Shown here: positions 51,910 through 64,000 of the stretch, piece after piece | Layout: the number at the start of each line of letters is the position of its first letter | Position numbering within the stretch: the stretch's first letter is position 1 | Source: Xanthostigma xanthostigma | Lineage: Eukaryota > Arthropoda > Insecta > Raphidioptera > Raphidiidae | DNA: 64,000 nucleotides | Reading direction: 5' to 3' | Assembly (NCBI GenBank): GCA_963575645.1 | Contig: OY754469.1 | Coordinates: 25,438,001-25,502,000, forward strand | Translations under genes and position numbers: made by a program | Notes under the pieces: model-generated | What the model saw: the letters and a program-made list of their open reading frames with translations, nothing else | The model's database searches: none | What the model was told of the DNA's origin: nothing

Positions 51910-53699
51910 AACTGCAAATTAACCATTATTTTAACGCTGACAAGCAGTTTTTACATGCTTTATGACAATTAGGGGCAAATAAGTCCTTATAGGCAAAATT
52001 GCTTTATTTCATGAAGGTAAGTCTAAATACACTATGACATTTAGGTTTGGATCATTCTCTCATCAGAAAATGCAAACTACATATTAACCATTATTTAAAC
52101 GCAGACAAGCAGTTTTTACATGCTTTACGACAATTAGGTGCAAATGAGTCTTTATAGGCAAAATTGCTTTATTTCATGAGGATAAGTCTATTTACGCTAT
52201 ACCATTCAGGTTTGGATCAATCTTTCATAAGAAAATGCAAACTGCATATTAACCATTATTTTAACGCAGACAAGCAGTTTTTACATGCTTTATGACAATT
52301 AGGTGCAAATGAGTCTTTATAGGCAAAATTGCTTTATTTCATGAGGGTTAGTCTATTTACACTATAACATTTAGGTTTGGATCCTTCTCTCATAAGAAAA
52401 TGCAAACTGCATATTTACTATCATTTTCACGCAGATAAGCAGTTTTTACATGCTTCACGACAATTTCGTGCAAATGAGTCCTTATAGGCAAAATTGCTTT
52501 ATTTTACAAAGGTAAGTCTATTTACACTATAACATTCAGGTTTGGATCATTCTCTCATAAGAAAATGCAAACTGCATATTAACCATTATTTTAACGCATA
52601 CAAGCAGTTTTTATATGCTTTATGACAATTAGGGGCAAATGAGTCTATATAGGCAAAATTGCTTTATTTTACAAAGGTAAGTTTTTTTTAACTATAACAT
52701 TCAGGTTTAGATCATTCTCTCATAAGAAAATGCAAACTGCATATTAACTATTATTATAACGCATACAATCAGTTTTTACAAGCTTTATGACAATTAGGTG
52801 CAAATGAGTCCTTACAGGCAAAATTGCTTTATTTCATGAGTGTAAGTCTATTTACACTATAACATTCAGGTTTAGATCATTCTCTCATAAGAAAATGTAA
52901 ACTGCATATTAACCAATATTTTAACGCAGACAAGCAGTTTTTACATGCTTTACGACAATTAGGTGCAAATAAGTCCTTATAGGCAAAATTGCTTTATTTT
53001 ACAAAGGTAAGTTTACTTAAACTATAACATTCAGGTTTAGATCATTCTCTCATAAGAAAATGCAAACTGCATATTAACTATTATTTTAACGCATACAAGC
53101 AGTTTTTACATGCTTTATGACAATTAGGTGCAAATGAGTCTTTATAGGCAAAATTGCTTTTTTTCATGAGGGTAAGTCTATTTACACTATAACATTCAGG
53201 TTTGGATCATTCTCTCATAAGAAAATGCAAACTGCATATTTACTATCATTTTAACGCATACAAGCAGTTTTTACATGATTTAGGACAATTAGGTGCAAAT
53301 AAGTCCTTATAGGCAAAATTGCTTTATTTTACAAAGGTAAGTTTACTTAAACTATAACATTCAGGTTTAGATCATTCTCTCATAAGAAAATGCAAACTGC
53401 ATAAATTAACTATTATTTTAACGCATACAAGCAGTTTTTACATGCTTTATGACAATTAGGTGCAAATGAGTCTTTATAGGCAAAATTGCTTTATTTCATG
53501 AGGGTAAGTCTATTTACACTATAACATTCAGGTTTGGATCATTCTTTCATAAGAAAATGCAAACTGCATATTAACCATTATTTTAACGCAGACAAGCATT
53601 AAAAACATGCTACACGACAATTGCGTGCAAATGAGTCCTTATAGGCAAAATTGCTTTATTTTACAAAAGTAAGTCTATTTTTACTATAACATTCAGGTT

Positions 53700-56600
53700 T
53701 GGATCATTCTCTCATAAGAAAATGCAAACTGCATATTAACCATTATTTTAACGCATACAAGCAGTTTTTACATGCTTTATGACAATTAGGGTCAAATGAG
53801 TCCTTATAGGCAAAATTGCTTTATTTCATGAAGGTAAGTCTATTTACACTATACCATTCAATTTTGGATCATTCTCTCATAAGAAAATGCAAACTGCAAA
53901 TTAACCATTATTTTAACGCTGACAAGCAGCTTTTACATGCTTTATGACAATTAGGGGCAAATAAGTCCTTATAGGCAAAATTGCTTTATTTCATGAAGGT
54001 AAGTCTATTTACACTATGACATTCAGGTTTGGATCATTCTCTCATAAGAAAATGCAAACTGCATATTAACCATTATTTAAACGCAGACAAGCAGTTTTTA
54101 CATGCTTTACGACAATTAGGTGCAAATGAGTCCTTATAAGCAAAATTGCTTTATTTGATGAGGGTTAGTCTATTTACACTATAACATTTAGGTTTGGAAC
54201 ATTCTCTCATCAGAAAATGCAAACTGCATATTAACCATTATTTAAACGCAGACAAGCAGTTTTTACATGCTTTACGACAATTAGGTGCAAATGAGTCTTT
54301 ATAGGCAAAATTGCTTTATTTCATGAGGATAAGTCTATTTACGCTATATCATTCAGGTTTGGATCAATCTTTCATAGAAAATGCAAACTGCATATTAACC
54401 ATTATTTTAACGCAGACAAGCAGTTTTTACATGCTTTATGACAATTAGGTGCAAATGAGTCTTTATAGGCAAAATTGCTTTATTTCATGAGGGTTAGTCT
54501 ATTTACACTATAACATTTAGGTTTGGATCATTCTCTCATCAGAAAATGCAAACTGCATATTAACCATTATTTAAACGCAGACAAGCAGTTTTTACATGCT
54601 TCACGACAATTTCGTGCAAATGAGTCCTTATAGGCAAAATTTCTTTATTTTACAAAGGTAAGTCTATTTACACTATAACATTCAGGTTTGGATCATTCTC
54701 TCATAAGAAAATGCAAACTGCATATTAACCATTATTTTAACGCATACAAGCAGTTTTTATATGCTTTATGACAATTAGGGGCAAATGAGTCTATATAGGC
54801 AAAATTGCTTTATTTTACAAAGGTAAGTTTTTTTTAACTATAACATTCAGGTTTAGATCATTCTCTCATAAGAAAATGCAAACTGCATATTAACTATTAT
54901 TTTAACGCATACAATCAGTTTTTACAAGCTTTATGACAATTAGGTGCAAATGAGTCCTTACAGGCAAAATTGCTTTATTTCATGAGTGTAAGTCTATTTA
55001 CACTATAACATTCAGGTTTAGATCATTCTCTCATAAGAAAATGCAAACTGCATATTAACCATTATTTTAACGCATACAAGCAGTTTTTACATGCTTTATG
55101 ACAACTAGGGGCGAATGAGTCCATATAGGCAAAATTGCTTTACTTCATGAAGGTAAGTCTATTTACACTATAACATTTAGGTTTGGATCATTCTCTCATA
55201 AGAAAATGCAAACTGCATATTAACCATTATTTTAACGCAAACAAGCAGTTTTTACATGCTTCACGACAATTGCGTGCAAATGAGTCCTTATAGGCAAAAA
55301 TGCTTTATTTTACAAAGGTAAGTCTATTTACACTATAACATTCAGGTTTGGATCATTCTCTCATAAGAAAATGCAAACTGCATATTAACCATTATTTAAA
55401 CGCAGACAAGCAGTTTTTACATGCTTTACGACAATTAGATGCAAATGAGTCCTTATAAGCAAAATTGTTTTATTTCATGAGGGTTAGTCTATTTACACTA
55501 TAACATTCAATTTTGGATCATTCTCTCATAAGAAAATGCAAACTGCAAATTAACCATTATTTTAACGCTGACAAGCAGCTTTTACATGCTTTATGACAAT
55601 TAGGGGCAAATAAGTCCTTATAGGCAAAATTGCTTTATTTCATGAAGGTAAGTCTATTTACACTATGACATTCAGGTTTGGATCATTCTCTCATAAGAAA
55701 ATGCAAACTGCATATTAACCATTATTTAAACGCAGACAAGCAGTTTTTACATGCTTTACGACAATTAGGTGCAAATGAGTCCTTATAAGCAAAATTGCTT
55801 TATTTGATGAGGGTTAGTCTATTTACACTATAACATTTAGGTTTGGAACATTCTCTCATCAGAAAATGCAAACTGCATATTAACCATTATTTAAACGCAG
55901 ACAAGCAGTTTTTACATGCTTTATGACAATTAGGGTCAAATGAGTCCTTATAGGCAAAATTGCTTTATTTCATGAAGGTAAGTCTATTTACACTATACCA
56001 TTCAATTTTGGATCATTCTCTCATAAGAAAATGCAAACTGCATATTAACCATTATTTTAACGCATACAAGCAGTTTTTACATGCTTTATGACAATTAGGG
56101 TCAAATGAGTCCTTATAGGCAAAATTGCTTTATTTCATGAAGGTAAGTCTATTTACACTATACCATTCAATTTTGGATCATTCTCTCATAAGAAAATGCA
56201 AACTGCAAATTAACCATTATTTTAACGCTGACAAGCAGCTTTTACATGCTTTATGACAATTAGGGGCAAATAAGTCCTTATAGGCAAAATTGCTTTATTT
56301 CATGAAGGTAAGTCTATTTACACTATGACATTCAGGTTTGGATCATTCTCTCATAAGAAAATGCAAACTGCATATTAACCATTATTTAAACGCAGACAAG
56401 CAGTTTTTACATGCTTTACGACAATTAGGTGCAAATGAGTCCTTATAAGCAAAATTGCTTTATTTGATGAGGGTTAGTCTATTTACACTATAACATTTAG
56501 GTTTGGAACATTCTCTCATCAGAAAATGCAAACTGCATATTAACCATTATTTAAACGCAGACAAGCAGTTTTTACATGCTTTACGACAATTAGGTGCAAA

Positions 56601-57815
56601 TGAGTCTTTATAGGCAAAATTGCTTTATTTCATGAGGATAAGTCTATTTACGCTATACCATTCAGGTTTGGATCAATCTTTCATAGAAAATGCAAACTGC
56701 ATATTAACCATTATTTTAACGCAGACAAGCAGTTTTTACATGCTTTATGACAATTAGGTGCAAATGAGTCTTTATAGGCAAAATTGCTTTATTTCATGAG
56801 GGTTAGTCTATTTACACTATAACATTTAGGTTTGGATCATTCTCTCATCAGAAAATGCAAACTGCATATTAACCATTATTTAAACGCAGACAAGCAGTTT
56901 TTACATGCTTCACGACAATTTCGTGCAAATGAGTCCTTATAGGCAAAATTTCTTTATTTTACAAAGGTAAGTCTATTTACACTATAACATTCAGGTTTGG
57001 ATCATTCTCTCATAAGAAAATGCAAACTGCATATTAACCATTATTTTAACGCATACAAGCAGTTTTTATATGCTTTATGACAATTAGGGGCAAATGAGTC
57101 TATATAGGCAAAATTGCTTTATTTTACAAAGGTAAGTTTTTTTTAACTATAACATTCAGGTTTAGATCATTCTCTCATAAGAAAATGCAAACTGCATATT
57201 AACTATTATTTTAACGCATACAATCAGTTTTTACAAGCTTTATGACAATTAGGTGCAAATGAGTCCTTACAGGCAAAATTGCTTTATTTCATGAGTGTAA
57301 GTCTATTTACACTATAACATTCAGGTTTAGATCATTCTCTCATAAGAAAATGCAAACTGCATATTAACCATTATTTTAACGCATACAAGCAGTTTTTACA
57401 TGCTTTATGACAACTAGGGGCGAATGAGTCCATATAGGCAAAATTGCTTTACTTCATGAAGGTAAGTCTATTTACACTATAACATTTAGGTTTGGATCAT
57501 TCTCTCATAAGAAAATGCAAACTGCATATTAACCATTATTTTAACGCAAACAAGCAGTTTTTACATGCTTCACGACAATTGCGTGCAAATGAGTCCTTAT
57601 AGGCAAAAATGCTTTATTTTACAAAGGTAAGTCTATTTACACTATAACATTCAGGTTTGGATCATTCTCTCATAAGAAAATGCAAACTGCATATTAACCA
57701 TTATTTAAACGCAGACAAGCAGTTTTTACATGCTTTACGACAATTAGATGCAAATGAGTCCTTATAAGCAAAATTGTTTTATTTCATGAGGGTTAGTCTA
57801 TTTACACTATAACAT
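53700..57815 (+). repeat. Higher-order duplication, 2,309-bp offset (14 monomers)
   Basis: About 53700-55505 recurs at 56009-57815. Markers GACAAGCAGCTTTTAC (53921/56230), GGTAAG followed by eight T then AACTATAAC (54827/57136) and ACAACTAGGGGCGAATGAG (55101/57410) all give 2,309 bp. The stretches I compared were identical. Between the copies, 55505-55910 matches 56165-56570 at a 660-bp offset. Confidence 0.88.
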
Positions 57816-58220
57816 TTAGGTTTGGATCATTCTCTCATAAGAAAATGCAAACTGCATATTGACCATTATTTAAACGCAGACAAGCAGTTTTTACATGCTT
57901 TACGACAATTAGGTGCAAATGAGTCTTTATAAGCAAAATTGCTTTATTTCATGAGGATAAGTCTATTTACACTAGAACATTCAGGTTTGGATCAATCTTT
58001 CATAAGAAAATGCAAACTGCATATTAACCATTATTTTAACGCAGACAAGCAGTTTTTACATGCTACACGACAATTGCGTGCAAATGAGTCCTTATAGGCA
58101 AAATTGCTTTATTTTACAAAAGTAAGTCTATTTTTACTATAACATTCAGGTTTTGATCATTCTCTCATAAGAAAATGCAAACTGCATATTAACCATTATT
58201 TTAACGCTGACAAGCAGTTT
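57300..58220 (+). repeat. Block repeated at about 61921-62841 (4,621-bp offset)
   Basis: ACAACTAGGGGCGAATGAG (57410/62031) and TTTTGATCATTC (58151/62772) keep a 4,621-bp spacing, 28 monomers plus one base. The following block continues at a 4,291-bp offset (ATAAATTAAC at 59011/63302), meaning that two monomers differ between the copies. Confidence 0.82.
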
Positions 58221-58559
58221 TTACATGCTTTATGACAATTAGGGGCAAATAGGTCCTTATAGGCAAAATTGCTTTATTTCATGAGGGTTAGTCTATTTAC
58301 ACTATAACATTTAGGTTTGGATCATTCTCTCATAAGAAAATGCAAACTGCATATTAACCATTATTTTAACGCAGACAAGCAGTTTTTACATGCTTTATGA
58401 CAATTAGGGGCAAATGAGTCCTTATAGGCAAAATTGCTTTATTTCATGAAGGTATAACTATTTACACTATAACATTCAGGTTTGGATCATTCTCTCATAA
58501 GAAAATGTAATTTGCATATTATCCATTATTTTAACGCAGACAAGCAGTTTTTATATGCT

Positions 58560-59150
58560 TTACGACAATTAGGTGCAAATAAGTCCTTATAGGCAAAATT
58601 GCTTTATTTTACAAAGGTAAGTTTACTTAAACCATAACATTCAGGTTTAGATCATTCTCTCATAAGAAAATGCAAACTGCATGTTAACTATTATTTTAAC
58701 GCATACAAGCAGTTTTTACATGCTTTATGACAATTAGGTGCAAATGAGTCTTTATAGGCAAAATTGCTTTTTTTCATGAGGGTAAGTCTATTTACACTAT
58801 AACATTCAGGTTTGGATCATTCTCTCATAAGAAAATGCAAACTGCATATTTACTATCATTTTAACGCATACAAGCAGTTTTTACATGCTTTAGGACAATT
58901 AGGTGCAAATAAGTCCTTATAGGCAAAATTGCTTTATTTTACAAAGGTAAGTTTACTTAAACTATAACATTCAGGTTTAGATCATTCTCTCATAAGAAAA
59001 TGCAAACTGCATAAATTAACTATTATTTTAACGCATACAAGCAGTTTTTACATGCTTTATGACAATTAGGTGCAAATGAGTCTTTATAGGCAAAATTGCT
59101 TTATTTCATGAGGGTAAGTCTATTTACACTATAACATTCAGGTTTGGATC
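58560..59150 (+). repeat. Block with the three-base-longer ATAAATTAAC monomer, also at 53.0-53.5 and 62.9-63.4 kb
   Basis: GCTTTAGGACAATTAGG (58889) follows a TTTACTATC monomer, and the next monomer but one carries CTGCATAAATTAAC (59011). The same order is found 5,610 bp earlier (ATAAATTAAC at 53401) and 4,291 bp later (63302). A fourth ATAAATTAAC monomer occurs near 48997. Confidence 0.8.
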
Positions 59151-62100
59151 ATTCTCTCATAAAAAAATGCAAACTGCATATTATACATTATGTTAACGCA
59201 TACAAGCAGTTTTTACATGCTTTATGACAATTAGGGGCAAATGAGTCCTTATAGGAAAAATTGCTTTATTTCATGAAGGTAAGTCTATTTACACTAGAAC
59301 ATTCAGGTTTGGATCATTCTCTCATAAGAAAATGCAAACTGCATATTAACCATTATTTTAACGCTGACAAGCAGTTTTTACATGCTTTATGACAATTAGA
59401 AGCAAATGAGTCTTTATAGACAAAATTGCTTTATTTCATGAAGGTAAGTCTATTTACACTATAACAATCAGGTTTGGATCATTCTCTCATAAGAAAATGC
59501 AAACTGAATATTAACCATTATTTTAACGCTGACAAGCAGTTTTTACATGCTTTACGACAATTAGGTGCAAATGAGTCCTTATAGGCAAAAGTGCTTTATT
59601 TCATGAGGGTAAGTCTATTTAGACTATAACATTCAGGTTTGGATCATTCTCTCATAAGAAAATGCAAACTGCATATTTACTATCATTTTCACGCAGACAA
59701 GCAGTTTTCACATGTTTTACGACAATTAGGTGGAAATAAGTCCTTAAAGGCAAAATTGTTTTATTTCACAAAGGTAAGTCTACTTTCACTATAACATTCA
59801 GGTTTGGATAATTCTCTCATAAGAAATTGCAAAGTGCATATTAACCTTTATTTTAACGCAGACAAGCAGTTTTTACATGCTTCACGACTATTGCGTGTCA
59901 AAGAGTCCTTATAGGCAAAATTGCTTTATTTTACAAAGGTAAGTCTATTTACATTATAACATTCAGGTTTGGATCTTTCTCTCATAAAAAAATGCAAACG
60001 GCATATTAACCATTATTTAAACGCAGACAAGCAGTTTTTACATGCTTTACGACAATTAGGTGCAAATGAGTCCTTATAGGCAAAATTGCTTTATTTTACA
60101 AAGGTAAGTCTATTTACACTATAATATTCAGGTTTGGATCATTCTCTCATAAGAAAATGCAAACTGCATATTAACCATTATTTTAACGCATACAAGCAGT
60201 TTTTACATGCTTTATGACAATTAGGGGCAAATGAGTCCCTATAGGCAAAATTGCTTTATTTCATGAAGGTAAGTCTATTTATACTATAACATTCAGGTTT
60301 GGATCATTCTCTCATAAGAAAATGCAAACTGCATATTAACCATTATTTTAACGCAGACAAGCAGTTTTTACATGCTTTATGACAATTAGGGGCAAATGAG
60401 TCCTTATAGGCAAAATTGCTTTATTTCATGAAGGTAGGTCTATTTACACTATAACATTCAGGTTTGGATCATTCTCTCATAAGAAAATGCAAACTGCATA
60501 TTAACCATTATTTTAACGCAGACAAGCAGTTTTTACATGCTTTATGACAATTAGGTGCAAATGAGTCTTTATAGGCAAAATTGCTTTATTTCATGAGGGT
60601 AAGTTTATTTACACTATAACATTCAGGTTTGGATCATTCTCTCATAAGAAAATGCAAACTGCATATTTACTATCATTTTAACGCATACAAGCAGTTTTTA
60701 CATGCTTTATGACAATTAGGTGCAAATGAGTCTTTATAGGCAAAATTGCTTTATTTCATGAGGGTAAGTCTATTTACACTATAACATTCAGGTTTGGATC
60801 ATTCTTTCATAAGAAAATGCAAACTGCATATTAACCATGATTTTAACGCAGACAAGCAGTTTTTACATGCTTTATGACAATTAGGTGCAAATGAGTCTTT
60901 ATAGGCAAAATTGCTTTATTTCATGAGGGTAAGTCTATTTACACTATAACATTCAGGTTTGGATCATTCTCTCATAAGAAAATGCAAACTGCATATTAAC
61001 CATTATTTTAACGCAGACAAGCAGTTTTTACATGCTTTATGACAATTAGGGGCAAATGAGTCCTTATAGGCAAAATTGCTTTATTTCATGAAGGTATAAC
61101 TATTTACACTATAACATTCAGGTTTGGATCATTCTTTCATAAGAAAATGCAAACTGCATAATAACCATTATTTTAACGCAGACAAGCAGTTTTTACATGC
61201 TTCACGACAATTGCATGCAAATGAGTCCTTATAGGCAAAAATGCTTTATTTTACAAAGGTAAGTCTATTTACACTATAACATTCAGGTTTGGATCATTCT
61301 CTCATAAGAAAATGCAAACTGCATAATAACCATTATTTAAACGCAGACAAGCAGTTTTTACATGCTTTATGACAATTAGGTGCAAATGAGTCTTTATAGG
61401 CAAAATTGCTTTATTTCATGAAGGTAAGTCTATTTACACTATACCATTCAATTTTGGATCATTCTCTCATAAGAAAATGCAAACTGCATATTAACCATTA
61501 TTTTAACGCATACAAGCAGTTTTTACATGCTTTATGACAATTAGAGGCAAATGAGTCCTTATAGGCAAAATTGCTTTATTTCATGAAGGTATAACTATTT
61601 ACACTATAACATTCAGGTTTGGATCATTCTCTCATAAGAAAATGCAAACTGCATATTATCCATTATTTTAACGCAGACAAGCAGTTTTTACATGCTTTAC
61701 GACAATTAGGTGCAAATAAGTCCTTATAGGCAAAATTGCTTAATTTTACAAAGGTAGTTTACTTAAACTATAACATTCAGGTTTAGATCATTCTCTCATA
61801 GGAAAATGCAAACTGCATATTAACTATTATTTTAACGCATACAAGCAGTTTTTACATGCTTTATGACAATTAGGTGCAAATGAGTCCATATAGGCAAAAT
61901 TGCTTTATTTAATGAAGGTAAGTCTATTTACACTATAACATTCAGGTTTGGATCATTCTCTCATAAGAAAATGCAAACTGCATATTAACCATTATTTTAA
62001 CGCATACAAGCAGTTTTTACATGCTTTATGACAACTAGGGGCGAATGAGTCCATATAGGCAAAATTGCTTTATTTAATGAAGGTAAGTCTATTTACACTA

Positions 62101-64000
62101 TAACATTTAGGTTTGGATCATTCTCTCATAAGAAAATGCAAACTGCATATTAACCATTATTTTAACGCAAACAAGCAGTTTTTACATGCTTCACGACAAT
62201 TGCGTGCAAATGAGTCCTTATAGGCAAAAATGCTTTATTTTACAAAGGTAAGTCTATTTACACTATAACATTCAGGTTTGGATCATTCTCTCATAAGAAA
62301 ATGCAAACTGCATATTAACCATTATTTAAACGCAGACAAGCAGTTTTTACATGCTTTACGACAATTAGGTGCAAATGAGTCCTTATAAGCAAAATTGTTT
62401 TATTTCATGAGGGTTAGTCTATTTACACTATAACATTTAGGTTTGGATCATTCTCTCATAAGAAAATGCAAACTGCATATTAACCATTATTTAAACGCAG
62501 ACAAGCAGTTTTTACATGCTTTACGACAATTAGGTGCAAATGAGTCTTTATAAGCAAAATTGCTTTATTTCATGAGGATAAGTCTATTTACACTAGAACA
62601 TTCAGGTTTGGATCAATCTTTCATAAGAAAATGCAAACTGCATATTAACCATTATTTTAACGCAGACAAGCAGTTTTTACATGCTACACGACAATTGCGT
62701 GCAAATGAGTCCTTATAGGCAAAATTGCTTTATTTTACAAAAGTAAGTCTATTTTTACTATAACATTCAGGTTTTGATCATTCTCTCATAAGAAAATGCA
62801 AACTGCATATTAACCATTATTTTAACGCTGACAAGCAGTTTTTACATGCTTTACGACAATTAGGTGCAAATAAGTCCTTATAGGCAAAATTGCTTTATTT
62901 TACAAAGGTAAGTTTACTTAAACTATAACATTCAGGTTTAGATCATTCTCTCATAAGAAAATGCAAACTGCATATTAACTATTATTTTAACGCATACAAG
63001 CAGTTTTTACATGCTTTATGACAATTAGGTGCAAATGAGTCTTTATAGGCAAAATTGCTTTTTTTCATGAGGGTAAGTCTATTTACACTATAACATTCAG
63101 GTTTGGATCATTCTCTCATAAGAAAATGCAAACTGCATATTTACTATCATTTTAACGCATACAAGCAGTTTTTACATGCTTTAGGACAATTAGGTGCAAA
63201 TAAGTCCTTATAGGCAAAATTGCTTTATTTTACAAAGGTAAGTTTACTTAAACTATAACATTCAGGTTTAGATCATTCTCTCATAAGAAAATGCAAACTG
63301 CATAAATTAACTATTATTTTAACGCATACAAGCAGTTTTTACATGCTTTATGACAATTAGGTGCAAATGAGTCTTTATAGGCAAAATTGCTTTATTTCAT
63401 GAGGGTTAGTCTATTTACACTATAACATTCAGGTTTGGATCATTCTCTCATAAGAAAATGCAAACTGCATATTTACTATCATTTTAACGCATACAAGCAG
63501 TTTTTACATGCTTTATGACAATTAGGTGCAAATGAGTCTTTATAAGCAAAATTGCTTTATTTCATGAGGGTAAGTCTATTTACACTATAACATTCAGGTT
63601 TGGATCATTCTTTCATAAGAAAATGCAAACTGCATATTAACCATTATTTTAACGCAGACAAGCAGTTTTTACATGCTACACGACAATTGCGTGCAAATGA
63701 GTCCTTATAGGCAAAATTGCTTTATTTTACAAAAGTAAGTCTATTTTTACTATAACATTCAGGTTTGGATCATTCTCTCATAAGAAAATGCAAACTGCAT
63801 ATTAACCATTATTTTAACTCATACAAGCAGTTTTTACATGCTTTATGACAATTAGGGTCAAATGAGTCCTTATAGGCAAAATTGCTTTATTTCATGAAGG
63901 TAAGTCTATTTACACTATACCATTCAATTTTGGATCATTCTCTCATAAGAAAATGCAAACTGCATATTAACCATTATTTTAACGCATACAAGCAGTTTTT

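Larger units (their letters stand above)
51910..64000 (+). repeat. 165-bp satellite array, right block (about 73 monomers, runs off the window)
   Basis: Same unit, orientation and register. It shares private variants with the end of the middle block, such as ACCATTCAATTTTGG and TGCTACACGACAATTGCG, so the insert lies inside one continuous array. Several large duplications with offsets of 660, 2,146, 2,309, 4,291, 4,621 and 5,610 bp are visible. No gene is seen. Confidence 0.97.

Noticed and set aside
1-64000. CENP-B box in the monomer
   Set aside because: No segment resembles the conserved TTCG...A..CGGG core.
1-64000. Pol III B box in each monomer (GGTTTGGATCA)
   Set aside because: It matches the consensus at only about 8 of 11 positions, and no convincing A box lies upstream at the right distance.

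Overview
This window is almost entirely one tandem satellite array interrupted twice. A 165-bp, AT-rich monomer (about 31% GC by my count of a consensus) runs head to tail in a single orientation from base 1 to base 64000, about 349 copies in all, and neither end of the array is reached. A near-nucleosomal unit, a homogeneous orientation and layered higher-order duplications are what centromeric or pericentromeric satellites look like. The host is a metazoan, most likely an insect or other arthropod: the one protein-coding element is a BEL/Pao LTR retrotransposon, a group confined to animals and abundant in arthropods. I cannot name the species. No host protein-coding gene is visible.

Layout. 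1-20316: about 123 monomers, with a visible 2,144-bp (13-monomer) duplication at 10.3-14.2 kb. 20317-25887: a 5,571-bp BEL/Pao element on the minus strand with 168-bp LTRs (TG...CA), a 5-bp target duplication AAATG, a tRNA-Tyr-like primer site, and gag, protease, reverse transcriptase, RNase H and integrase regions. It is a broken fossil (about three breaks) but not ancient: the LTRs differ at 4 of 168 positions. 25888-51133: about 153 monomers with the strongest higher-order structure, including a 3,464-bp (21-monomer) tandem duplication at 29.2-36.1 kb, an essentially identical 660-bp (4-monomer) tandem pair at 40.7-42.0 kb, and blocks repeated 5.6, 7.3 and 10.9 kb apart. 51134-51909: a 776-bp non-satellite insert holding a minus-strand tRNA-like sequence with Pol III boxes and a T-run, an ACGTACAT microsatellite, and a perfect 13-bp terminal hairpin whose arm is echoed inverted near the other end. 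It has no visible target duplication and resembles a non-autonomous Helentron-like (DINE-1/HINE) element. 51910-64000: about 73 more monomers with 2,309-, 4,291- and 4,621-bp duplications.

The most interesting points are relational. Both insertions entered at nearly the same monomer position, inside a short dyad (ATGCA-AAC-TGCAT) repeated in nearly every monomer. An intact empty-site version of the second insertion's monomer survives in the window. Nearly every monomer carries a consensus 5' splice donor on the plus strand, so any plus-strand transcript would be a dense array of U1 snRNP sites. Copy-to-copy differences in the large duplications look smaller than the LTR difference, suggesting local amplification continued after the retroelement landed.
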